DNA of 46,399 bases from Schoenoplectus triqueter (GCA_964058805.1 CAXKVV010000914.1:1-46399); one strand, 5' to 3'; counted from the first letter of the stretch, positions 25,114-37,460 are shown. Numbers and translations: made by a program. The notes: a model not told the origin generated them from the sequence alone.

Positions 25114-28100
25114 TGGTGAGGTGAGTGATCGGATTTAATATATCGGGTCAAACTCATCAAAGAAAAATTTTCATCTTTTTTTCTCAATAAAAAATAATCA
25201 AATAATTTAGAAGAGTCAGAAAATTGATCTAAAGGGTCAGATTAATAAAATTTTAATTTAAAATTATTATTTTTTAAAATTCAAAGGTGTCAATTGACAA
25301 TTGACCTCCTGATATACTTTGGATCCGTCCTTAGGCACAACATATCCGAGTTTGAACGGCCAAGAGCAGTAGAGGAGGGTAGTGTCAACAACATTGATTC
25401 ATGCAAAACATCATCTGGCTCTGATAGTTGCGCAGCAAGAGATCATATAGGAGAGAAATATGCTACTGAATGGGAAAGATGGAGGTGCTCTTATGATACA
25501 GAGGCGACACGGGCGGATCACGGGTCGTCATAGGATTTGCACAAAGAGGAGTGAGGGAGCCAAAGAGAAACAAATGAAGAAAGGATTTAGTTCGTATAAT
25601 TAATGCAACAGTCTAACCCGTGCTCAATAGACCATAACCATGAGATGGTCCACAACCATACTATATACACCCACTTAAATCTTAGCCATCCAATAAGAAA
25701 AGAATGAATTTTGAGGAAATCTACTCCTTTATCAAATCTCAACCATCCAACCATCAAAACAGACGGTACTTAGCTTCAAATCGCTTAAGGAGCCAGCATT
25801 CTCCCCACTTATTTACGGGTAGTTATTACAATGAATGAAAGATGTTTCCACTACTTTAAACCCAATCCGATTATATCAGATTAAAAATAAATTTTAGCTA
25901 ACTCATATGTTACCTAACTCAATTCAATCTATATATTTTTTTGTATATTGATTTTTAAGGGTTTTGTGGGTTGGTATTTTAATTAAATAATATATTATAT
26001 TTTTTTTATTAATATTAGATAATATATTTTTTTAAGGTTTGTAGACACCCAAAATTTTATAATTTCATAAAGTAATAGTTTTTTTAAAAAAAAACAAATA
26101 AAAAAAGGAAGGAAAAATGTGAATATATGAAGATCAAACTACATGTGAGGTACAAGGTATGTTCCTTGACTTATATTTATTTTTATTATTTTTTTAATTT
26201 TTTTTCTTTCTCGTTCTTCTGATATTGAAGATATGGAACTTGGCCTTTATTTATTTAAAATGGGGCAACACGTACGACTAATTAAAATTAAATAAAAAAT
26301 TCTAAAGTTTTACAAAATGAATTGAAAATGTGCATCTCCTGGTGCATCTAAGAGACTAGCGCTTTATTAAATCACATGGTAGGCCAATTTTATTATACAC
26401 ACCATATCATTTTTTTCATTACATTAAGGGATTCCTAAATGTAGCAATTTTATGCTTATAAATATTTTTTGACATAATAAGGAGTCGAATATCATATATG
26501 GAATACAACATTTAAGCATGGTTCATTTTGAATAGATTAATGATACAACGACAGCAAATCACCTCTAGAATTTTTTTGTCTTTAGTAATCATTGTGCCAC
26601 AATAAAAGTTTATATCCCTGAGAGCAAATTCGTAAAATCTAGTATTTTATGCAACACCCATATTAAAACTTTTACAGCTGAACACGATCTTGCTGCTTTG
26701 ACTAAAGCATTTGCACAAATCTGATAACTTGCTTCAACAAGTTACACTTTTCCTGTTGCCTGCCACATGAGAATAAATCAAATAATACACTAATTCCTAT
26801 GACATAAAATTAAAAATCAAACAATGAAATTTACTTACCCTGCCAAGTCATAACAACGTGACTTATTGATGTTAGCAAGATATTATTGACAAAATAAATG
26901 GGTTATGACCAGCAAATTAAATTACAACTTCGAATGTACCTAGTTTGTTCATTTCCTTTTCCCTGCACAAACAGAAGCACTATTTGTCCTTTTTCCTACT
27001 TTCTCTTTATGAACAAGCAAAAAATATTGAAATATTGTACCATAGTGATGAAAATACTAATTGCAGCATGTAAATTTTCTTAGCAAACAGAAAAGGACGA
27101 GGTCTAAATGGCAAATGGTATAGTGAAGATATTTATATTTCTGACTTAGATACCTTGCAGTAGATGAGAAGCGTGCTAGGACTTGACCTTTAATTTGCTG
27201 CATGAGGATGAGAGGACTGCATTTATGACATATCCTTTGATAAATAATTTATATAGTGGTGATATATGAAGATTCAAGACAAAAATACATCATAAAGTAA
27301 TAAACATACTTTAATTTAAGAATTTCATGATAATTATATCGCTATTAAGTTACCATAAAAACACAGTAATAATCCTTTAATTAAAACTTCTTAAGAATAA
27401 AAGTTTGATCTAATTTATAAGTTTGCTACTCTCTTTTTTTATATATCATCATTAATACACTTATATTTTTATGTCAGGAATATGAAGCACCTATGTTTTA
27501 TATGTTTTATGCATATTTTCACTAACTTTTGGACCTTAAAAATCCATAAAAAAATTCCATACGAATTTAAAAAAAATCAATCAAATTATCTATGGCAGGT
27601 GTGGTAAGACCAAAAAGGCACAAACTGTCATTTTTCATTAGTGACATGTTAACTTAACTAGAAGTCCAAAAGTAAATGTGAAAATTTGCATGAAATAAAT
27701 AAGATTAATGTTTTCACTTATTTCGAGAAATAGTGATTATAAACTGTAAAAAATAGTAAAACATTTCAGTAGACAAGCTTCTCTTATACTGTCATGGAAT
27801 CATTACAGTTCAACTATGTTTTTCAGCTTTTTTGTCTAAATTCAGTCAAATGTCTTAGACAGGTTCAGAGAGAAATGTACCATGCAAAGGACATATGCAT
27901 TAATGGCTTCAACTGCTAGAGCAGGCAAGCATATGCCAAGCGTATCACAATTTGATTTCCAGGAGGCTTCCCATCCACAATATAAATATAACCTGTTACT
28001 CTTCTTCTCCTTCATGGTTGGCAAAAGCATACTAAGCACTAGAGATTAAGCAATTTTCAGTTATTGAGAGAAAAATACAGAGTGTAGTTACAGCTCTAGA

Positions 28101-28380
28101 ATATTTTCATCAAATTATCATTGAGAAAATTGAGATGAAAATAAATGATGGATTGACCTGATACTTCCACAGAGCATTTGTCCTCCATAAGCCAGCCATC
28201 CAAGTTGAAAGACCGCTGTGATGTAACCATGATAAGAATCAGGATTTATTCAACTTGAAATCTTTTTTTAATCAATTTCTAATTTGTATTTTATTATATT
28301 TCTTCTTTTTTGCAATTTCTGCCTAAAATTTTTTGTAATTTATTTTTGCTGATTAATAATGAAATTTGAAAGCCAGAATC
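25114..28380. other. Gene-free stretch
   Basis: The open frame at 25294-25533 has no ATG start and no known domain, though its composition is less AT-driven than its surroundings; it may be a relic. The short minus-strand frames at 27842-28039 and near 28140-28215 are exon-like in length but unrecognised. The terminus CTTTGGATCCGTCCTTA near 25317-25333 resembles the right end of a GGCGGATNC-type element whose left end was not found. Confidence 0.35.
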
Positions 28381-28399
28381 AGTAGAGACCAAGTTTTTT

Positions 28400-28520
28400 T
28401 TGGGCGAGTGTGGTGCCTAACACCTTTCACATTCGTAATCAAGACACGAACCTATTATCCATGGGCTAAAATATATAATCTGATAATATTTCCCGTTATT
28501 TAGCGGGTGGCGACTCCAAA
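28400..28520 (+). mobile_element. Tail of an LTR retrotransposon (probably Ty3/gypsy)
   Basis: GGGCGAGTGTGGTGCCTAAC with ACCTTTC, then TAGCGGGTGGCGACTCC about 90 bases on, resemble motifs I recall from the 3' part of LTRs of a widespread plant Ty3/gypsy group. No coding part or second LTR is present here. The assignment rests on motif memory only. Confidence 0.4.
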
Positions 28521-28586
28521 AAAATAAAAAAGATCTAAAAATTACCTAAGTCGAGTCCTTCAGTTTTCGTAGCATACGGTAGCTAC

Positions 28587-29123
28587 AAGGTTCTAAATAG
28601 CGCCACTATAGCGATAGCATTTTTCAACCTCAAAAAATATGCTATGGATAAACATTAAGCTGTGTTAAACTATGACCGTTATAGCAGACACAATAAAACA
28701 TAGCACACAACAACAACTACGTGTTATTCGACATAATTTGTCATTGTTGTTCAAAAATTAATTTTGTACAACTTGAGAGATGAAAATTTATGTAATTATA
28801 GTATTGTGATCATTTTAATAAAGAAAATGATATATTTTACAGATATTTATATTATTTTGAATAAAAAAAATTAGTTACACTATCAGTGATATTTTGAATA
28901 ACAATTTCGAGTCTATATTGATTAATTATAACTTTACAACTTCTTAATCAATTTATTATTACTTGATTACTCTTTTAATCTCTAATTTATATAAAAATTA
29001 ATAAAAATATAGATTATAATTTTTAAATAATAAAAAATATAAAGTATAATAGCTTTCACTATAGCGCGATAGTTTTTTTTACAACACCACTATCATGGTG
29101 CCATAATTGTTATTTATAACCTT
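28587..29123. repeat. Foldback element with AAGGTT ends
   Basis: The left arm AAGGTTCTAAATAGCGCCAC and a following TATAGCGATAGC face a right arm containing ACTATAGCGCGATAGT and TTATTTATAACCTT. The arms are imperfect inverses, with an AT-rich core of about 400 bp. This is a common MITE layout in plants. No target duplication was found. Confidence 0.6.
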
Positions 29124-29189
29124 ACTATTTTTTAATGATAACACATTTTAAGAATAAAAAATAAAAATATATAAAAAATAATACCGGGG

Positions 29190-31092
29190 TCGTCGGGTCC
29201 AATTTTCATGTTTTGAGCTCTCGGACTCGTTTTCGGCGGTACTAAGGGCGCCAAACCCACTTTTTAGGTTTTGCGCTCCCGAACTCATTTTCGGCGGTAC
29301 CGAGGACGCCGAACCCCATTTTCATGTTTTGCGCTTTCGAACTCATTTTCGGCGGTATCGAGGGCGTCGGGCCCACTTTTGATGTTTTCCGCTCTCGAAC
29401 TCAATTTCGCGGTATCGAGAGTGTTGGGCCCAATTTTCATTTTTGCGGTACCGAGGGCACCAGGTTAATTTTTCATGTTTTGCGCTTCATGACTCATTTC
29501 GGCGGTACCGAGTGCTCCCGGCCTAGTTTTCAACGGTATCGAGGGCGCTAGGTCCAACTTTCATGTTTTGTGCTACCGAATTAGTTTTCGGCGGTACCGA
29601 CGGCGTCGGGCTTAATTTTCATTTTTTGCGCTCTAGGGCTCGTTTTGGGCAGTAACGTGAGCGTCAGATCCACTTTTCATGTTTTTCGCTCCCGGACTCA
29701 TTTCCAGCGGTATCGAGGGAGTCGAGTCCACTTTTCATGTTTTGCACTCCCTAGCTCATTTTTGGTGGTATCGAGGGCGTCAGGCCCACTTTTCATGTTT
29801 TACGCTCCTAAGCTCGTTTTCGGCGGTACCGCGGGCGCTGGGTCCACTTTTCATATTTCGCGCTCTTAGACTCATTTTCAGTTGTACTGAGGGCGCCAGG
29901 CCAGTTTTGATATTTTACGCTCCTGGGTTCATTTTCTGCGGTACCGGGGGCGTCGAGTCCACTTTTGATGTTTTGCGTTCTTATACTCGCCGGTGGTATC
30001 GAGGGCATCAAACCCACTTTTCATGTTCTGCGCTCCCGAACTCATTTTCGATGATACTGAGGGTGTTAGGCCCTCTTTTCATGTTTTGCGCTCCTGGACT
30101 CATTTTCGGCGGTACTGAGATTACCGGGCCTAGTTTTCATGTTCTGGGCTCTCCTACTTATTTTCGACGGTACTAAGGGCGTCGAGCCCACTTTTCATAT
30201 TTTAGGCTCGCGGGCTTATTTTCGGCGGTACCGAGGGCGTAGTGTCTAATTTTCATGTTTTGCGGTCCGAGACTCATTTTCGACGGTATCGAGGGCGTCA
30301 GGTCCAGTTTTATGCTCCCGGACTCATTTTCGATGGTACCGAGGGCATCGAGCCCAGTTTTCATGTTTTGCACTCTTAGGCTTATTTTCGGCGGTACCGA
30401 GGGCGTAGTGCCTAATTATCATGTTTTGTGGTCCGAGACTCATTTTCGACGGTATCGAGGGCGTCGGGTCCAGTTTTACGCTCTCAGACTCATTTTCGAT
30501 GGTACCGAGGGCACCGGGCCCAATTTTCATGTTTTGCGCCCTCAGGCTCGTTTTCGGGTGCATATCCTCTATAGTACTGTATTTTTTACAGTGGTCAGTT
30601 CAATCAATCTCAACCATTCAAAACGCTCAGCGCGGATCTTGATGTTGCCCGGGTACTATAGCAATTGCAGAAAATATGCCCAATATACACTTTAAAGTTG
30701 TTGCCCACTGTAGAGGATGTGAACTCCTCATTTTCAGCAGTATTGAGGGCATCAGACCCACTTTTCATGGTTTGCACTCACAGACTCGTTTTTGGCGGTA
30801 CTGAAGGCTTCAGGCCCACTTTTCTTATTTTACGCTCCCGGAATCACTTTCAGCGATACCAAGGGCGCTGAACCCACTTTTCATGTTTTGGGCTCCCGGA
30901 CTCTTTTTCGGCGGTATCGGTGTCGCCGAATTTATTTTTCATGTTTTACGCTCCCGGACTCATTTTTGGCAGTACCGAGGGCGTCAGACCCACTTTTAAT
31001 GTCATGCGCTCCTGAACTAATTTCAGACTGTACCGAGGGTGTCAGTCCCACTTTTCATGTTTTGGGCTGCCGGACTCGTTTCGGGCGGTACC
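29190..31092. repeat. 58-bp tandem repeat array (minisatellite)
   Basis: About 30 units of 55-60 bp, most exactly 57-58 bp; a typical unit contains CTCATTTTCGGCGGTACCGA, then GGGCGTCGGGCCCACTTTTC, then ATGTTTTGCGCTCCCGGA. The starts of successive TTTTCATG motifs fall at 29203, 29261, 29319, 29377, 29434 and so on; a few units are truncated (around 29434-29560). GC content is well above the flanks, and many units keep a GGTACC site. The array is broken by a small element at 30561-30721 and ends inside a unit at 31092, where the copia 3' LTR begins. The long ORFs on both strands (the longest 165 codons) are by-products of the repeat, not genes. Confidence 0.95.
30561..30721. mobile_element. Small inverted-repeat element inserted in the 58-bp array
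   Basis: A 161-bp non-repeat segment between array units, bounded by CATATCCTCTATAGT and CACTGTAGAGGATGTG, which are inverse copies matching at 13 of the first 15 positions. It has no ORF. The array on both sides carries the same part of the unit (TCGTTTTCGG before, TCATTTTCAG after), consistent with either a target duplication or different units at the break. Confidence 0.65.
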
Positions 31093-32766
31093 TATTGGGA
31101 TTTTATTGGGTGTGTAACTAGTATATAAGTTCAAAAAATTTCATCTCAAACACTAAAAGGATCTTGTATGTGACTTAACTGAACCAAATATAAGTTATAA
31201 ACTAAGTTAGTATACTTTTGAAGCGTGCTTGAGTCACCGAAAGGGCTAAAAATGATCGGGAGACGCGCACGACACCGAGAGACCAACCGAGATCTCCTCC
31301 AATGGTATCCACCAAGAACAACCAATAAATGTCATCTCAACATTTTGCTAGGGTAATTGAGAGTGTTCTCCTTGATCCTCTGGTCCTTCTCCACGAATTC
31401 TAACTCTTAGAGGTGGTGGAAAGGGTTCTCAACATGAGATAATCAAAACGAGTGCGACAAAAATTCAGCAGAACTTTCGCGCTTAAAAAAACAACTCAAC
31501 TCGTTAGGTTTCTACGAGGGGAGATACCCTTATATAACCTATCCAACAGGTGGAAGGGTGTTTTCCCACGTTTCAGAAGAACACCCACTAATTTTGGACA
31601 ACCAAAACATGTCGGTTTCTAAAAATAGCCTGAACTTTTCTTAATTAACTAAGAGAAAGTGGAGATAATAAAAATAGTGGATCATGCTTCATTTTTCATA
31701 TCTTACTCTCTCAAAATAGCCAAAAAGAGTGCAGTAGTGGAGAGTGGGTGTCTAATTTTAGTCATATCAACATATTACTAAATTTAGAATTTCCCGAAAT
31801 AGCATAATTTTCACTTAATAATGCCATGTCAATATACTATTAAAAAACGGGATATGAACTTTCTTAAAACTCTTTCATTTGAATATTATTAAACACTTTA
31901 ATAAGTTCAATAATTATTTATCTCATGTTATTTGATATGTTCAACACATTAACAGATCAAAAAATATTTATGGGCTATGTTTTTATACGGTTTGACCCTT
32001 TGGGACCTATATACACTTAGCAATGAGATTAAAACACTTTTAATCATCATAGATTACAAGCGGTACCTAGCAATATAGATATAATGTATGCTATGATCCT
32101 AGACGACGATAATCGTCCAGTGCTTAATTCATGTCACATGATATCCAGAACAGTGCAAAATAAGAACGTGTCATTCTTGCACTATATTCTTTATTTAGGG
32201 GTGCCCAATTTTGATACCATCGCTCACATCAACAAACGAGAGGGACATCGGTATTCTTGATTTGTACTTCTTCTTCATATAAAAGATATATATCGAGATA
32301 GAATATGTATGGCTGCCAATACAGACAATATTTGATAATATCCACAAATGTAAATCATTTGCATAAGAATAACACTTATCTCATACCTAAGAATTAGCAA
32401 GCAAATAAAATTATAATGACACAAACACAATCCTTATAGTATTTTATTACAGGTCAAGTCCAATAACATGACAACACATCATTTGTGTAATTGAGCCGAT
32501 AACACTTATCGTATGATTTGTGAAACACAATCATCACTCAACTTACACACTAATCTTAGTTAATTATTGTTCCTAGGTAATTAATAAATTAGAGATATTT
32601 TATACTTATTATTAATTAATATATATATATTTCACAATTGAGTCCAACTCAATATATAAATGATAAACAACTCAAGCACCAAATGATATATCATATATAG
32701 TCATTCTAATATATAAAATAAGTATAATCATCATATGATTGGCTGTAGATCACTCTAACACTAACA
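31093..32766 (-). mobile_element. 3' LTR of the minus-strand copia element
   Basis: Read on the minus strand this starts at 32766 with TGTTAGTG right after a polypurine tract, and ends at 31093 in a CCCAATA-type terminus at the edge of the 58-bp array. Its 1674 bases nearly equal the 1673 of the solo LTR at 33492-35164. The two share GCCAATCA near the start, GGATTGTGTTTGTGTCAT and GTATGAGAT, so they belong to one family although well diverged. The first host bases to the left are GTACC of the satellite unit. Confidence 0.8.
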
Positions 32767-32780
32767 GTCTCCCCATTGAG
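32767..32780 (-). other. Polypurine tract of the copia element
   Basis: On the minus strand CAATGGGGAGAC directly precedes the 3' LTR start TGTTAG. This is the usual plus-strand priming site in Ty1/copia elements. Confidence 0.7.
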
Positions 32781-33185
32781 CTAGAGTCAATCTCACACAC
32801 ATCAACATGCATAAAAGAAATATCTAACCAAATAGTAATCTCGAGTACATCACATGCACATGACTCAAATTTCACTGCCAATCCCGCATGAACCGGATGC
32901 CCATACCTGTTTGGAACTCTTTCAACTCACAACATCACCATTGAGTACGAACACAAATCATAATTGTGATCTTAGATCATCACAATCGGTCTGAAAACTA
33001 GCATCATTGTAACCCCTTACAACGACCTCAGTTTCACCTCTATAGACAAGAAACATATCCTTAGTCCTTCTCAAGTACTTCAGGATAGTTTTTACTACAG
33101 TTCAATGTGTGATACCTGGATTAGCTTGGTGCCAACTTATCACACTCAAAGCGTATGATACGTTTGGACGAGTACAAATCATAGC

Positions 33186-33461
33186 CTACATGATAGATCC
33201 AATTGCTGAAGCATATGGTATCTTCTTCATGGTCTCAATCTCAGCATTCGTCGAAGGACAATGCTTCTTGTCGAGATCAATGCCATGTGACATGGGTAAG
33301 TTTTCTTTCTTAGAATTCTGCATGTTAAACTTCTTTAACACATTATCAATATATATAGTCTGACTTAATCCTATAAGTCTTTGAGATCTATCCCTATAGA
33401 TCTTGATGTCCAAAACATAGATTGTCTCGCTTAAGTCTTTCATTGAGAATATTTTCTTCAA
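33186..33461 (-). pseudogene. Copia reverse transcriptase end / RNase H start (remnant)
   Basis: A 91-codon open piece with the conserved FSMKDLSETIYVLDIKIYRD block that follows the reverse-transcriptase active site in copia polyproteins, then LSQTIYIDNVLKKFNM and PYASAIGSIM near its end. The frame closes at 33186 with a stop; degenerate RNase H sequence (a CTRPNVSYALSV-like motif) continues with further stops toward 32800. Its upstream part lies on the far side of the solo LTR. Confidence 0.9.
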
Positions 33462-33491
33462 TGATGACTTAACCTCATCCGAGATGAGAAT

Positions 33492-35164
33492 TATTAGTTT
33501 TATGTCCTATGAGCCAATCAAATATTGATGGTTTTATATTTTATTCATGCATTGGATGATTTTATCATTTTGTTCCTTGAGTATTTTATTATAAATAGAC
33601 CATTTGGGTTGATGATTTGGAATTGCAAAACTATATTAAATAAATTAATAAATAATAAATACTCTAAATATCCCTAAATAAGATAATTAGCAGGAACACT
33701 AATTATCGGAGAAGATTAGTATGTGGATTAAAAGATGATCAGGTTCTGCAGATCATATGATAAGGCGTTATCAATTTAATCACATAAATAGCTAATAGCG
33801 ATTAGTTTATTGGACATAACCCAAATGAAATAATGAATGGATTGTGTTTGTGTCATCATTTTGTTTCATTAGTATTTTGAATTCTATGTATGAGATGGTT
33901 CATTTTTTTCACATAAAGATTGATCATAGTGAGTATTTTCTAACGCTGACCGTAACAGGCAGTCATAAGGATCATGCTTCTTTGTTCATGAATTGTGTAG
34001 GAATTAAGTTGTTCATCAAGAATACTATGTCTCTCATAATGAGTGATGATATCTTTGGGCCCCTTGATGAAGTATGATTGTAACTATGCAATATATATAG
34101 TTAAGTGATCAATTATATACAATCAGTTTTGGATCAAGAAATGAATAAATCGCAAGGATGACACATTCCTACATTGGATTATTCTTGATATCATGTGACA
34201 TAAGAATTAACACAATAAGAAATATATTTTCTTGTATAGGATCGTAATATTATAATGTAGATATTATTTGTGTCAATTGGGTAATCGTAATATGTTGCTA
34301 GATACCGCTTACGATTTGTAAAATTAAAAGGAGTTTTATTTTTATTGTCAACATAACATAGATCCTCCCGGATCACACCATATAGGCTATTAACTAACGT
34401 GACAAAATTCAGTCATAGAGATGACAACCTTAATCACTAATATGTGTAACATATTATAATATGAGAAATTAATTATTTGGGCCATAATAATTAATTGGAT
34501 TAATTGGGCCACAAATAATATATTGTTTGGGCCATAATAATTAATAGGACTAATTTGGCCACAAAACAATATGACCCATTGAAGGGGGCTGCCATGAGAA
34601 GAGAGAGAAAGACAAAAGTTATTTGATTGTATGAAAAGCAACAAATATGGTTGTATAAAAAGTTACAATAGCAATTAACCTTTTATCAAAAGTTGAAAAA
34701 GGTATAACTTTTTATTAATGAAAATATTTTGAAAGATCTCAAAATATGGGGATATAACCCCTTGGTTGTCCACCTCTCTCTCCATCCCATTTTTCTTCTT
34801 CTTGTTCTCTTATTTCTTGTTCTCATGTGTTGAGAAAAATCCAAAAAATTAAAGAGTTAATTTTGAAGGGTTGAAACCTTGATTAAGGAAAATACTAATT
34901 TGTTCTACTAGCATAGAACTATTAGTAGTTAGTTAATCCTATGTGGATACTTGGAGAGGCGTCATTCTTTTGGCGCTTGGGAAGATAGGAGAAGAGCTCA
35001 CAACCACCATCCTTGGAAGTCTACACCTTCGATTATGATATCGAAGGAGGTATGAGTTTCTTAACCCCTTTTCGGTTTAGTATAACTAGATAATAATGGA
35101 TCCTTGGTTGTTGCTTGTAAAATTTTTAAAATTTATACCATATGCATAACCTAAAATCCTAATA
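33492..35164 (+). mobile_element. Solo LTR nested in the copia element, opposite orientation
   Basis: A 1673-base segment with ends TATTAG and CTAATA (from an original TGTTAG...CTAACA type), flanked by a perfect 5-bp target duplication AGAAT at 33487-33491 and 35165-35169. The reverse-transcriptase reading frame of the host element stops at one side and resumes at the other once one AGAAT is discounted, proving insertion. There is no internal region, so it is a solo LTR left by recombination. It belongs to the same LTR family as 31093-32766 and 1-696. Confidence 0.93.
34476..34565 (+). repeat. 40-bp direct repeat within the solo LTR
   Basis: TTTGGGCCATAATAATTAAT, then ...GGCCACAAA, occurs at 34476-34515 and again at 34526-34565 with a few changes and a 50-base period. 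Confidence 0.85.
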
Positions 35165-36600
35165 AGAATGTCAATATCGATTAGCAATATGTCATTCACA
35201 TATAGAATGAGAAATACAATAATATTCCCACTGAATCGTTTATATACAGAAGGCTCTTCATCATATTTGATGAAGTCAAACTCTTTGATTTCTTTGTTAA
35301 AGCATTTGTTCCAACTCCTTGATGCTTACTTTAGTCTATAAATGGACCTCTTCAGCTTGCATACTTTGCTAGCGTTATTAGGATTTTTAAAACCCATCGA
35401 TTATGTCATGTATACATCCTCTTCTAAATCTCCATTTAGAAAAGAAATTTTGACATCAATTTTCCACATTTCATAATCATAAAAAGCGACAATTGCTAAC
35501 AAGATCCGAATTGATTTAAACATTGCCATGGGTGAGAAAGTCTCATCATAATCAACTCCTTGAATTTGTTTGAAACCTTTCGCAACTAGTCATGCCTTGT
35601 ATGTAGTTAAATTACCATCCATATCTAACTTCCGCTTGAAAACCTATTTATTTTCAATCGAACGAGCTCCTTCCGGGAGATCAATCAAGTTCTAAACTTG
35701 ATTATCGTACATAGACTGTATCTCAGATCACATGACTCTAAGTCATTATGCGGAGTCAGGCCGCACCATTGCTTCCGTATAGGTCAAATAATTCTCAGCA
35801 TCACATACCGATCCTTAATAAAGCCCCAATCATCTTTCAGGTGGATGACTTGATCTTGATGACCCGCGAAGTGCATGAGGCTCAGATGCTTCTTCCACAA
35901 CACCTTATGGAGCCGCATTTTGAATCATATCCTCATCACCATGAGAACTAGGTTTGGGAGTCCTACTCCCACTGGCCTCAACATCCATAGAAGGGATTAG
36001 AAGTCTCCACTGACATCACTCTCATGTGTAACTTAAATTTCTTCTAGTTGCACATTACTCTCACTACTTCCTCTTGTGAGAAACTTTCTCCAAGATACCA
36101 CATGTCTGGCAACAACTATCTTATTTTCAGACTTATAGTAAAAGTAGTACCCTTTAGTTTCCTAAGGATGTCCCACAAATATGCACGTATCAGACCTAAG
36201 ACTGAGTTTGTCAGACATCGATAGCTTGACATAAGCCTCACAACCCCAAATCTTGATAAAAGACACATTTAGAACTCTTTCAAATCATAACTCATATGGT
36301 GTCTTTTCTACGGACTTAGATGACACATGATTCAATATAAATACAGCAATTTCAAGTGCAAATCCCCAGAAAGAGCATGATAACTCAGTTTTGCTCATCA
36401 TAGAATGAACCATATCCAACAAGGTCTTATTCCTCCTCTCAGAGACACAATTTCATTGAGGTGTCCTGAAAAGAGTGAGATGTGAAACTATTCCATGTGC
36501 CTTTAGGTACCCCCTAAATTAATCGCTTAAGTATTCCCCACCTCGATCCATTATAAATTCTTTAATCTTCCTTTCGAGTTGGTTCTCAACTCCAGCCTTA
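35165..36600 (-). pseudogene. Copia reverse transcriptase and integrase C-terminal region (remnant)
   Basis: The active-site motif YVNDILLI is encoded at about 35181-35202, with the second position of the YVDD box changed to N. Further upstream on the strand, translated pieces recognisable as copia polyprotein (an SERRNKTLLDMVHSMMS-like integrase stretch near 36400, a KIWGCEAYVKL-like stretch near 36230) are interrupted by many stops in every frame. Confidence 0.8.
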
Positions 36601-36624
36601 AATTTGTTGAACTTTTCAAAGGAT

Positions 36625-36810
36625 TCAGACATATCTCATCAAGTAGACATAGCCATATCTACTGAAATCATCAATAAACGTGATAAAGTATCTCGATCCA
36701 TCTCTAGCATTTATACTCATAGAACCGCATACATCACTATGCACGAGTCCCAATAAGTCATTTGACCTTTCACCTTTCTTGGTAAAAGACGTCTTAGTCA
36801 TCTTACTCAA
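36625..36810 (-). pseudogene. Copia integrase core (remnant)
   Basis: A 61-codon open piece with LLGLVHSDVCGSM and YFITFIDDFSRYGYVYLM, which carry the first two Asp residues of the D,D-35-E integrase core. A zinc-finger-like HHRLGH with a CDSCL pair lies just upstream on the strand (36800-36920), but the stretch between protease and integrase contains stops. Confidence 0.9.
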
Positions 36811-37083
36811 TAAACATGAATCACATGTTGTTATACTAAATCAAAGCAACAAAGAAGTCCAACTCTTATAATTTCTTAATGCGCGTCTCATTTATATGAC
36901 CCAGACGGTGATGTCATATGAGAGTCTCACTCTCATGAGAAGATTGAAAAATTTTGTTATTAATATTAAGGACTTGATTATCTATTTTTAAAATATATAG
37001 ATCATTCACAACTTGAAAACTACCATAGAAAATACCATCTTTATAAAAAGGAAAAACATTGATCTTTAATAGAAAAGGTAAAA

Positions 37084-37323
37084 TCATCCATGTCCATATG
37101 AAATGGAAATAATATTTCTAGAAATAGAAGAAACAAAGTAAACACTACTAAGCTCTAAAATAAGTTCACTAGGTAATTGTAAATATAAATCTCCTACGGC
37201 AACAACAGTAACACTTGCTCCATTACCAATCCGGAGCTGCATCTCACCCTTCCCAAGCAATCTCTTATTCTTTAGTGCCTGCACATTTGAATAAATATGA
37301 GCACATGAACCGGTGTCCAACAC
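37084..37323 (-). pseudogene. Copia aspartic protease (remnant)
   Basis: The open piece starts around the protease motif LDTGSCAHI; the catalytic DTG is encoded at 37309-37317. The expected downstream LRIGNGASVTV and IISIS motifs of copia proteases follow. A stop upstream separates it from the zinc-knuckle frame, so the polyprotein is broken. Confidence 0.9.
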
Positions 37324-37418
37324 TCAGTCAGAAATAGAAGTAGCAAGGTTAATTTCAATACGAGTATACCTGAAGAAGAAGGGACATTCCCATTCATTTT
37401 GTCCTCCAGGAACTGAGG

Positions 37419-37460
37419 GCAATTACGTTTCCAATGTCTGCACTTTTTGCAGTAGAAACA
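37419..37460 (-). pseudogene. Gag zinc knuckle (CX2CX4HX4C)
   Basis: CFYCKKCRHWKRNC encodes a complete CCHC knuckle, the nucleic-acid-binding motif at the C-terminus of copia Gag. A basic Lys/Arg-rich stretch precedes it around 37520-37570. Confidence 0.92.

Noticed and set aside
25294..25533. 79-codon plus-strand ORF
   Set aside because: It opens with TTG, has no recognised domain and no splice context. At most it is a relic.
29190..31092. Regular repeats that might suggest a CRISPR array
   Set aside because: Units are directly adjacent with no unique spacers, and the context is a plant genome.
29271..31121. Many long ORFs on both strands with repeated motifs, resembling a repeat protein
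   Set aside because: They follow the 58-bp tandem DNA repeat through all three frames, occur on both strands and have no consistent start. The protein pattern is a by-product of the DNA repeat.
33844..34077. 77-codon plus-strand ORF
   Set aside because: It lies inside the non-coding solo LTR.
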